Of a stretch of DNA of 5,338 nt, positions 1-5,338 are shown one piece after another. The stretch covers positions 1 through 5,338 of the forward strand of contig DGOK01000023.1 in the NCBI GenBank assembly GCA_002389385.1, in the 5' to 3' direction. The translations under genes were made by a program, and so were the position numbers. The notes below the pieces were generated by a model. That model was not told the origin of the DNA. It searched no databases and saw nothing but the letters and a program-made list of their open reading frames with translations. The stretch's first letter is position 1, and each line of letters begins with the position of its first letter. The stretch comes from Rhodospirillaceae bacterium UBA4468 (GTDB taxonomy: Bacteria; Pseudomonadota; Alphaproteobacteria; Rhodospirillales; Casp-alpha2).

Positions 1-62
1 TCGGCGGCGTCTTCGTTTAAATAAGGGAGCTCGTGTAGATCAGCCGCCGGGTTCGTGTGCAT
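1..62 (-). CDS. possible N-terminal fragment of a divergent gene (cut by left edge)
   Basis: Reading leftwards from an ATG at 62-60, the frame stays open for 20 codons to the window edge and begins MHTNPAADLHELPYLNEDAA, which has an ordinary, unbiased protein composition. An in-frame TAG lies directly before this ATG, so the start cannot lie further upstream in this frame. The only ribosome-site hint is a GGA about 9 bases ahead of the ATG. No family can be recognised from so short a piece. If real, the gene is divergent from the JmjC gene and shares the leader at 63-271. The rival reading is on the plus strand: bases 1-24 could be the last codons of an upstream gene (SAASSFK then TAA). The sequence inside the window does not settle which is right, and neither may be real. 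Confidence 0.25.
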   Translation of the reverse strand, partial: MHTNPAADLHELPYLNEDAA

Positions 63-271
63 CTAGGCACGTCCGACTTGGCGAGGAACTCGTCGTCGGA
101 GACTGCTGACAACATTTAAGTCATCTACACGCAGTCATATATTGTTATTGTTTCATGTTGCACTGACAATTGCAAGTCGCTAAGGAACTTCAGATAGATA
201 CTCACTGGTGACTTCAAATCAGATACGTTAGAATTCTATAACAACAGCAAGGGCGTAGTACGCAAAAATTC
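63..271. other. leader region upstream of the JmjC oxygenase gene
   Basis: I see no convincing gene here. The left part, to about 110, is GC-rich and the rest is AT-rich, as expected for a promoter region. A TATAAC/CTATAA stretch at about 236-242 is the best -10-like sequence for the plus-strand gene, but no good -35 sits 16-18 bases upstream. In-frame stop TAA at 239-241 lies upstream of the JmjC ATG and no ATG, GTG or TTG occurs in that frame between them, so 272 is the first usable start. An AAGGG at 249-253 is 18 bases from the ATG, too far for a normal Shine-Dalgarno. An 8-base inverted pair (33-40 with 123-130) is widely spaced and may be chance. Confidence 0.5.
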
Positions 272-1474
272 ATGCGATCATTCCTCGAGTTTTCAGACCT
301 CATAAAACCCACCTCACAAAAGGCCTTTTTCAAAGACCACTATGGGAAAGCGCCATATTTGGTAAAAGGTGACGCCGAATTATATGCATCACTCTTTAAT
401 TGGAATGACTTTTCAAACTTGCTTTTAATGACAAACGTTTGGACCGGCACGACACTCAAAATTGTGCTGGATGAAGAAATTATTGATCCGGCAACCTATA
501 CACGACAAACAGTCGGGCGCGACGGGACAAGTGTTCTTCGTCCAAACCCGGGTGACGTCAACAAATGGATGACAAAAGGTGCAAGCGTCGTCCTGGATGC
601 CGCAGAACATATGCACCCAGGCCTTCGCGCAATTACTGAGGCTATTAGTTTTGCAACGAATTGCATGGTCTCATGCAATATATATTGCTCGTTTGATGGC
701 CATCAGGCGTTCACCTCACACTATGATACAACGGACGTCTTCGTGCTCCAGTTAGATGGTGCGAAGAAATGGCGTGTCTACGAAGGCCAGTTCGAAGATC
801 CTATCGAAGCCGATGGCTATTATTTTTCAAGTTTCGATAAAGATCACCATGACCGTGCCAAAGGCCGCACGAAAATGACGCCAACGCTCAAGCCGGGCAA
901 CCTTTTGTATCTCCCCAAGGGGCGTTATCACGATGCCTGTGCGTTAAAAGGCCCATCACTTCATGCCACATTCGCAACGACACAAGCGCGTGGCGTAGAT
1001 TTTCTGCAAACCATTATGAACTCGATGGTCGAAGTGCCCGAATTCCGTGCCGCACTTCCCAATCTGGATGATGCCGAAGCGCACACGAAACACATTTATG
1101 AATTAGCAGAACGTTTAAAAGCATTGCTGCAGCAACCTGAGATCGCCGAACAAATGCGCGAAGATCAGAAACGTCGGGCTTTTGTAGATATATCCCGATA
1201 TCAATTGCCTACAGCTGCGCCAATCAACGTTTACCGTGTTCGACACGTGGACCATAACGTTTCACTGGGGGGTGGCGGCTACATCCTTAATGCGAACGGC
1301 AAAACCGTTGCAATCCCAGCAGACACAGTTGATGCGGTCAAATGGGTTTTAGATCGCAATGCTTTTCTTAAGCATGACCTTGAAGAGAACACACCTGACT
1401 TGGATGCATCCAGCCGACGCGATCTCTTGAGCATGATGCTAGAGATCGGTCTACTGGATATGCTCGAAAGATAG
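272..1474 (+). CDS. JmjC/cupin_4 family Fe(II)/2-oxoglutarate-dependent oxygenase (ribosomal-oxygenase-like)
   Basis: This 400-residue protein is a probable cytosolic 2-oxoglutarate and iron(II)-dependent hydroxylase. The N-terminal part has the family's FF..HYGKAPYLVKGD element (residues 19-34). The double-stranded beta-helix core carries the iron triad: H150 and D152 in SHYDTTDVFVLQLDGAKKW, and H220 in GNLLYLPKGRYHDA. The following helical stretch (about 245-310) and C-terminal segment (about 320-400, ending in repeated leucines) match the dimerisation and winged-helix regions of bacterial ribosomal oxygenases such as YcfD/RoxA, whose known reaction is hydroxylation of an arginine of ribosomal protein L16. 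Length agrees with that family. No signal peptide or membrane segment is seen. The start is the only one available in frame, but lacks a clear ribosome site. The gene stands alone and converges on icd. The fold and iron site are well supported. The substrate is unknown and could be a ribosomal protein or another peptide, so I give no symbol. Confidence 0.88.
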   Translation: MRSFLEFSDLIKPTSQKAFFKDHYGKAPYLVKGDAELYASLFNWNDFSNLLLMTNVWTGTTLKIVLDEEIIDPATYTRQTVGRDGTSVLRPNPGDVNKWMTKGASVVLDAAEHMHPGLRAITEAISFATNCMVSCNIYCSFDGHQAFTSHYDTTDVFVLQLDGAKKWRVYEGQFEDPIEADGYYFSSFDKDHHDRAKGRTKMTPTLKPGNLLYLPKGRYHDACALKGPSLHATFATTQARGVDFLQTIMNSMVEVPEFRAALPNLDDAEAHTKHIYELAERLKALLQQPEIAEQMREDQKRRAFVDISRYQLPTAAPINVYRVRHVDHNVSLGGGGYILNANGKTVAIPADTVDAVKWVLDRNAFLKHDLEENTPDLDASSRRDLLSMMLEIGLLDMLER

Positions 1475-1483
1475 TTATCGAAC

Positions 1484-1503
1484 GACGCGACTTAAGCAGC
1501 GTC
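1484..1503. terminator. weak dyad between convergent genes, possible two-way terminator
   Basis: Only 17 bases separate the JmjC stop (1472-1474) from the icd stop (1492-1494). A dyad with 5-bp arms, GACGC at 1484-1488 and GCGTC at 1499-1503, spans the icd TAA; the centre CTTAAG is also self-complementary. Neither strand has a proper T-run after it, so it is not a standard intrinsic terminator. It is the only stem I can see that could separate the two converging transcripts, and it may be chance. Confidence 0.2.
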
Positions 1504-3723
1504 AATAATGCTGTTCAATGTCACACTTGGGCGCATGGCAGAAGCCAATTTTTCTTTATTTGGACGATAATATCCACCAATATCAACAGGGGCACCCTGA
1601 GCTGCATTCAGCTCATCGATGATCTTTGCTTCGTTTTTAGCAAGTTCAACCGCAATGGGCTTAAAGTATGCCTGCATCTCCGCATCATCGCTTTGAGCCG
1701 CCAAGCTTTCCGCCCAATAAAGCGCGATATAGAAATGGCTTCCCCGGTTATCCAACTCGCCGACACGACGACTCGGAGATTTATTTGTATCCAGGAGTTT
1801 TTCTGTCGCGGCGTCCAATGCTGATCCTAGCACAGCCGCCTTCTTGTTGTTTGTTGCGCCACTTAGGTGTTCCAGAGACGCTGCAAGTGCGCAGAATTCA
1901 CCCAATGAGTCCCAACGCAAATGCCCTTCTTCGACAAGTTGCTGCACGTGTTTCGGTGCAGAACCACCGGCACCGGTTTCAAACAATCCGCCACCATTCA
2001 TAAGCGGTACGATTGAGAGCATCTTTGCGCTGGTACCAACTTCGAGGATTGGGAACAAGTCAGTCAAGTAATCACGAAGAACGTTACCTGTTACTGAAAT
2101 TGTGTCTTCGCCACGCTTAATACGCTCCAACGAGAACCGTGTGGCATCACGTGGTGACATAATGTGGATCTCAAGACCATCCGTATCGTGATCACCAAGA
2201 TATGCCTCAACTTTTATAATCAACTGCGCATCATGAGGTCGCGCGCTATCCAGCCAAAATACTGCCGGAATTTTGACAGCGTTCGCACGTGAGACAGCCA
2301 ATTTAACCCAATCACGGATCGGCGCGTCTTTGGTCATGCACATGCGCCAGATATCACCTTCTGCAATCGTATGCTCAAGGATGATATCGCCGTTCGCTGC
2401 CTTTACACGCATTTGCCCGGCAGATGGTGCTACGAATGTTTGTGGGTGAGAGCCATACTCTTCAGCTTTCTTCGCCATCAAACCAACGTTCGGCACGCTT
2501 CCCATTGTTGTCGGGTCGAATGCACCATGTTCACGGCAGAACTTAACAGTCTCATCATAAACAGGTGCATAACTATTATCCGGAATGACGCATTTAGTAT
2601 CGCGCTCTTTGCCGTCAGGTCCCCACCCTTTACCACCGGCACGGATAAGTGCTGGCATCGATGCATCAATGATGACATCGCTTGGCACGTGAAGGTTGGT
2701 TAGGCCCTTGTCAGAGTTCACCATGTAGAGGTTAGGCTGGCTGGCCATAGATGCTTTAATATCAGCCTCAATCTCAGCGCGCTTATCAGCCGAACACGAC
2801 TGCAGTTTTGCAATCAAATCACCAATACCGTTATTCGCATCAACACCGATTTCAGCAAAAATCTCTGCGTGTTTTGTGAATACATCTTCAAAGAAAACAG
2901 AAACAGCACATCCGAACAGTATAGGATCAGAAACTTTCATCATCGTTGCCTTCAGATGCAAAGAGAACAAAACGCCGGACTTAGCTGCGTCCGCGATTTG
3001 CTCTTTGAAGAATTTACGAAGAGCAACGACACTCATGAACGTTGCATCAGCAACATCGCTATCATCTAGCTCGATATCTGACTTCAAAGATGTGACGGCA
3101 CCATCGTTACTAACGAACTCAATAACAGCCGTGCCTGCCTGTGCAGCACTGATCGTTGTAGACTTCTCATTTGAAAAGAAGTCATCGCAATCCATAGATG
3201 CAACATGCGTTTCTGAATCTGACGACCAAGGACCCATCGAATGTGGATGTTTGCGGGCGAATTCTTTAACAGCCTTAGGGGCGCGGCGATCTGAATTTCC
3301 TTCGCGCAGTACTGGGTTAACAGCACTTCCCTTAACACGGTCATAAACTGCACGCGCTGCATGCTCTTCATCAGTTGATGGATTTTCAGGGTAATCCGGG
3401 ATTGCATATCCCTGTGACTGAAGCTCACGGACCGCGGCTTCAAGCTGTGGATTTGACGCACTGATATTTGGCAATTTAATAACGTTCGCGGTTGGAGACG
3501 TTACAAGTTTGCTTAGTTCAGCCAGGTCATCCGAAATTCTCTGATCAGCGCTGAGATGATCAGGAAAGCCTGCCAGGATTCGTCCTGCTAAAGAAATGTC
3601 TTTAGTGCCGACGCTAATGCCAGCCGCTTTTGTGAAGGTCTTTATGATAGGCAGGAAAGAGCCACTTGCCAGTTCTGGCGCCTCATCCACTTGCGTATAA
3701 ATGATATCTGTTTGCTTTGTCAT
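1492..3723 (-). CDS. icd: isocitrate dehydrogenase, NADP-dependent, monomeric type
   Basis: Catalyses oxidative decarboxylation of isocitrate to 2-oxoglutarate with NADP+ in the TCA cycle, in the cytosol. At 743 residues it is the full length of the monomeric family (about 740), which differs from the roughly 400-residue homodimeric enzyme. Family signatures are plain: KGSAVNPVLREGNSDRRAPK (131-150), HPHSMGPW (159-166), LHLKATMMKVSDPI (255-268), IIDASMPALIR (351-361). From what I recall of the Azotobacter vinelandii structure, the substrate and metal ligands correspond here to S133, N136, R140, R146, K258, D353, Y423, R550 and D551, and the NADP 2'-phosphate contacts to H592, R603 and R652; all are present, so the enzyme should be active and NADP-specific. 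The ATG at 3723 fits the family N-terminus and has purine-rich ribosome sites upstream. It lies downstream of usp on the same strand but across a 270-base gap, so is probably transcribed alone. Confidence 0.98.
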   Translation of the reverse strand: MTKQTDIIYTQVDEAPELASGSFLPIIKTFTKAAGISVGTKDISLAGRILAGFPDHLSADQRISDDLAELSKLVTSPTANVIKLPNISASNPQLEAAVRELQSQGYAIPDYPENPSTDEEHAARAVYDRVKGSAVNPVLREGNSDRRAPKAVKEFARKHPHSMGPWSSDSETHVASMDCDDFFSNEKSTTISAAQAGTAVIEFVSNDGAVTSLKSDIELDDSDVADATFMSVVALRKFFKEQIADAAKSGVLFSLHLKATMMKVSDPILFGCAVSVFFEDVFTKHAEIFAEIGVDANNGIGDLIAKLQSCSADKRAEIEADIKASMASQPNLYMVNSDKGLTNLHVPSDVIIDASMPALIRAGGKGWGPDGKERDTKCVIPDNSYAPVYDETVKFCREHGAFDPTTMGSVPNVGLMAKKAEEYGSHPQTFVAPSAGQMRVKAANGDIILEHTIAEGDIWRMCMTKDAPIRDWVKLAVSRANAVKIPAVFWLDSARPHDAQLIIKVEAYLGDHDTDGLEIHIMSPRDATRFSLERIKRGEDTISVTGNVLRDYLTDLFPILEVGTSAKMLSIVPLMNGGGLFETGAGGSAPKHVQQLVEEGHLRWDSLGEFCALAASLEHLSGATNNKKAAVLGSALDAATEKLLDTNKSPSRRVGELDNRGSHFYIALYWAESLAAQSDDAEMQAYFKPIAVELAKNEAKIIDELNAAQGAPVDIGGYYRPNKEKLASAMRPSVTLNSIIDAA

Positions 3724-3725
3724 GA

Positions 3726-3742
3726 CCTATCCAACCTTCCTT
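3726..3742 (-). promoter_or_regulatory. ribosome binding site region of icd
   Basis: Read on the minus strand, AAGGAAGG (3742-3735) is followed by GGATAGG (3732-3726) and then the ATG at 3723. The strong AAGGAAGG is 11 bases from the start, slightly far, while the GGA of the second element is 6 bases away, a normal spacing. Two overlapping purine-rich elements suggest efficient initiation, as expected for a central metabolic enzyme. Confidence 0.5.
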
Positions 3743-3835
3743 AAAATTTGCAATCGCACAGCGAAATTTCATCGCCGGGGGTATATAGGAGCGTAGTTTT
3801 GCCAGTCTTACCTACTTACAGCAAGAGGTACGACA

Positions 3836-3855
3836 CATTTTGACAGCTCAAAATG
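3836..3855. promoter_or_regulatory. perfect 8-bp inverted repeat upstream of icd, candidate operator
   Basis: Arms CATTTTGA (3836-3843) and TCAAAATG (3848-3855) are exact reverse complements around a 4-base centre, CAGC. The repeat ends 112 bases before the icd start codon. It resembles a binding site for a dimeric regulator. It is not the FNR/ANR box, which has TTGA and TCAA halves six bases apart, nor the CRP site, also with six bases between halves. As a terminator it is unlikely, because the stem is AT-rich and has no T-run after it on the minus strand. Which protein binds, if any, cannot be told from here. Confidence 0.4.
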
Positions 3856-3868
3856 CTCATAAATATGT

Positions 3869-3880
3869 GTGAAAGGTCAC
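3869..3880. promoter_or_regulatory. second, shorter GTGA-N4-TCAC dyad
   Basis: GTGA (3869-3872) and TCAC (3877-3880) form a 4-bp dyad around AAGG. It shares the TGA-N4-TCA core with the longer repeat at 3836-3855, and the two centres are 29 bases apart, close to three helical turns. Such short arms occur often by chance, so this is a suggestion of a second site for the same regulator and no more. Confidence 0.2.
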
Positions 3881-3993
3881 TTCAAGTATGATTTTCATGA
3901 CATGAAGGACAACAGCAGAGACAAGTCCAATGTTGTTTATGGAAAGCCGTAATTGGCGGATCTCACACAGTTCGCAAACTTCAGCTTAATCGA

Positions 3994-4848
3994 TCAACGG
4001 AACATCATGACAGGAACAAGACAAGATCGAACCATCTCTGTCGTCGTGCTCCCGATGATGAGTTGACGCATGCGCGAATGCCCGTATGCGCCCATTACAA
4101 GAAGATCGATATTATTCTCTTCTATTTTTTGCTTAATCGCGCGCTCGGGTTCACCGTCGATAAAGCTCGAATCGACATCATAACCGGCATCACGCAGCAA
4201 TGATGCTGCTTGTTCAAGACGCACCTCACTCGCTGCATTTGTCTTACCAAATGTCACGATGGAGCAATGCAAATCTGCGAACAGCTTACCTTTTGCAATA
4301 TGCTGAACAGCCTTCTCTGCACTCGCGCCGCCGTCATACGCAATCATAAATGATTTGATGGGGCGAAATGCACGTGATGCCACAAGGACCGGTTTTGTTG
4401 CCGCACGTACAACACGCTCTAAATTGGACCCAAGGTGAAGTTTTGCAAAATCTGCCGCTTCACCTCTTTTGCCAATAATAATCGCATCAGCGCCACCTTC
4501 AAACTCCTGAACCGTACCAACAAAATCACTATGGCGGAGCTTACTGGTAACATTGAAAACGCCCGCATCCTTCAATCTCTGTTCAGCTTCATCCAGAATA
4601 ATTCGACCACGACGAAGCTCGAGTTTCGTGCTTTGCGCATCCAGTTCGGCAAGTTCGGCCAAGAGCGCACTCCGTGCTCCTAATTTAAGGTTGCCACTCA
4701 GGTCTGCTGGCGTGCTCCCAAGACTTCTGCGTCCAAGCACATGGATAAGATCGACAGAAGCGTCGGTCTGTTTCGCCATCCAAGCAGCATGGTCGCACAC
4801 GCTTTGTGAATATACGGATCCATCGATCAATGCGATCAAGTGTGTCAT
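3994..4848 (-). CDS. universal stress protein, tandem UspA domains
   Basis: A 284-residue cytosolic protein made of two Usp domains: residues about 1-160 (starting THLIALIDGS) and about 165-284 (starting KSFMIAYDGG). The C-terminal domain carries the exact ATP-binding pattern G-2X-G-9X-G-S/T, in GAYGHSRMRQLIIGST (253-268). The N-terminal copy has GKRG, then ten residues, then GS (126-141), one residue longer than the pattern. ATP binding is therefore likely for the second domain and uncertain for the first. Family members support survival under stress or growth arrest; the exact partner is usually unknown. A TTG at 4863 could extend the protein by five residues and overlap the sulP stop, but the ATG at 4848 is preferred: it has AGGGGA six bases upstream and the Usp fold begins right after it. 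Only 11 bases separate it from sulP, so the two are likely co-expressed and the stress protein may serve that transporter (inference). Confidence 0.93.
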   Translation of the reverse strand: MTHLIALIDGSVYSQSVCDHAAWMAKQTDASVDLIHVLGRRSLGSTPADLSGNLKLGARSALLAELAELDAQSTKLELRRGRIILDEAEQRLKDAGVFNVTSKLRHSDFVGTVQEFEGGADAIIIGKRGEAADFAKLHLGSNLERVVRAATKPVLVASRAFRPIKSFMIAYDGGASAEKAVQHIAKGKLFADLHCSIVTFGKTNAASEVRLEQAASLLRDAGYDVDSSFIDGEPERAIKQKIEENNIDLLVMGAYGHSRMRQLIIGSTTTEMVRSCLVPVMMFR

Positions 4849-4854
4849 TGTGTT

Positions 4855-4860
4855 TCCCCT
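4855..4860 (-). promoter_or_regulatory. ribosome binding site of usp, touching the sulP stop codon
   Basis: On the minus strand AGGGGA lies six bases before the usp ATG at 4848, and its first base is the last base of the sulP TGA (4862-4860). This decides the ATG over the upstream TTG. The closeness suggests that ribosomes ending sulP help start usp. Confidence 0.65.
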
Positions 4861-5338
4861 CAATGCCCTAGAAGGCGCTCGAATGCGCCGGGCTTATCGT
4901 GTATTGCAAGCTTGTCGACGATCGTTTCACTGGCGTCGTTCAAACCAACAAGTTCTACTTCCGCACCTTCTCGGCGGAATTTCAAGACAACCATGTCGAG
5001 GGCGTCCACACTTGATATATCCCAAATGTGTGCACCGCGTACATCGATTGTAATTTTTTCGATCGCTTCTTTAAAATCAAAAGCTGCCGTAAAACTATCC
5101 GCTGAAGCGAAGAACACCTGTCCCTCGACCACATAAGTTCGATGATGCTCTTTTTCCGACAAGCTTGATGTAACTCTGAATATTTGGGCAATTTTCCACG
5201 AGAAGAATATACCCGAAAGCAACACACCAATAAGGACGCCAATAGCGAGGTTATGGGTTGCGACAACGCCAACGACAGTCGCAAGCATAACAATACTTGA
5301 GCTCCGCGGGTGGTTTTTGAGGTTTTTAATCGATGACC
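4860..5338 (-). CDS. SulP family inorganic anion transporter, C-terminal part with STAS domain (cut by right edge)
   Basis: The frame is open from the window edge to a TGA at 4862-4860, so only the last 158 or so residues of a larger membrane protein are seen. They begin with the SulP-typical stretch SSIKNLKNHPRSSSIVMLAT, followed by the last membrane segments (VGVVATHNLAIGV and LIGVLLSGIFFSW), and then a cytoplasmic STAS domain: VVEGQVFFAS, IDVRGAHIWDISSVDALD, VELVGLNDASETIVDKLAIH. The HIWDISSVDALD loop is the conserved STAS signature at the position equivalent to the phosphorylated serine of anti-sigma antagonists. The internal ATG at 5288 is not the start; it lies inside a membrane region. 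SulP proteins carry sulfate, bicarbonate or other anions; the substrate cannot be told without the membrane core. It is the upstream gene of an operon with usp, and its promoter is outside the window. Confidence 0.93.
   Translation of the reverse strand, partial: SSIKNLKNHPRSSSIVMLATVVGVVATHNLAIGVLIGVLLSGIFFSWKIAQIFRVTSSLSEKEHHRTYVVEGQVFFASADSFTAAFDFKEAIEKITIDVRGAHIWDISSVDALDMVVLKFRREGAEVELVGLNDASETIVDKLAIHDKPGAFERLLGH

Larger units (their letters stand above)
3724..3993. other. intergenic control region between usp and icd
   Basis: This 270-base gap holds no convincing gene. On the minus strand it must contain the end of the sulP-usp transcript and probably the icd promoter. A TATATA at 3787-3782 would be a reasonable -10 giving a leader of roughly 50 bases, but I find no good -35 at the right distance. 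A TTGAAG at 3885-3880 could be a -35 with a poor -10 (TTATGA, 3862-3857). No strong GC stem followed by a T-run is seen after the usp stop; only short 3-4 bp stems occur there (for example AGTT/AACT at 3969-3980). The inverted repeats listed separately lie in the middle. Confidence 0.5.

Noticed and set aside
2876..3346. 156-codon open frame on the plus strand
   Set aside because: It lies wholly opposite icd, whose protein matches its family along its entire length; composition is that of an antisense shadow.
3683..3772. 29-codon minus-strand upstream frame starting MKFRCAIANFKEGW and overlapping the icd start
   Set aside because: It has no ribosome site (C-rich sequence before its ATG), and nothing suggests an attenuator; probably chance.
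3781..3840. Possible sigma-54 promoter for icd (TGGCAAAACTACGC on the minus strand)
   Set aside because: The GG-to-GC spacing is one base short of the -24/-12 pattern and the -12 element is poor.
3896..3905. Tandem CATGA-CATGA
   Set aside because: Only two copies of five bases; not enough to call a repeat or a binding site.
3866..3969. TGTGTGA at 3866-3872 with its complement TCACACA at 3963-3969
   Set aside because: Seven bases with 90 bases between them; likely chance in a region this size.
4849..4863. TTG start for usp, giving a TTGA overlap with the sulP stop
   Set aside because: The ATG at 4848 has a correctly spaced AGGGGA and begins directly at the Usp fold; the TTG has no equal support.
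4553..5053. 166-codon plus-strand frame across usp and sulP
   Set aside because: It spans the ends of two well-supported minus-strand genes, is rich in arginine, serine and alanine, and resembles no family.

Overview
The window holds four clear protein-coding genes on about 5.3 kb of moderate-GC bacterial DNA. The proteins (monomeric NADP-isocitrate dehydrogenase, a SulP transporter with STAS domain, a tandem universal stress protein, a JmjC/cupin_4 oxygenase) point to a proteobacterium. My best guess is a marine-type alphaproteobacterium, but this rests on impression of protein sequence rather than a phylogeny. There are no RNA genes, insertion sequences, CRISPR arrays or prophage signs.

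Layout. Bases 1-271 are a mostly non-coding leader, GC-richer over about 1-110 and AT-richer after that. The extreme left edge may hold the start of a minus-strand gene. Bases 272-1474 (+) encode a 400-residue JmjC/cupin_4 Fe(II)/2-oxoglutarate oxygenase of the ribosomal-oxygenase type. It converges, with a gap of only 17 bases, on icd (1492-3723, -), a complete 743-residue monomeric isocitrate dehydrogenase with the catalytic and NADP-binding residues in place. A 270-base regulatory gap upstream of icd (3724-3993) carries a perfect 8-bp inverted repeat. Then, on the same minus strand, come a tandem-domain universal stress protein (3994-4848) and, 11 bases upstream of it, the C-terminal end of a SulP anion transporter (4860 to the right edge, cut by the window).

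How they fit together. sulP and usp look like one operon, coupled by a ribosome site that touches the sulP stop codon, so the stress protein is probably made with the transporter. icd lies downstream on the same strand but is separated by a gap with its own likely control region, and is best read as a separate unit, although no strong terminator stops read-through from usp. The JmjC oxygenase stands alone on the other strand. Nothing here forms an obviously new multi-gene system. The points most worth following are the palindrome upstream of icd, the SulP-Usp pairing, and the unknown substrate of the oxygenase.
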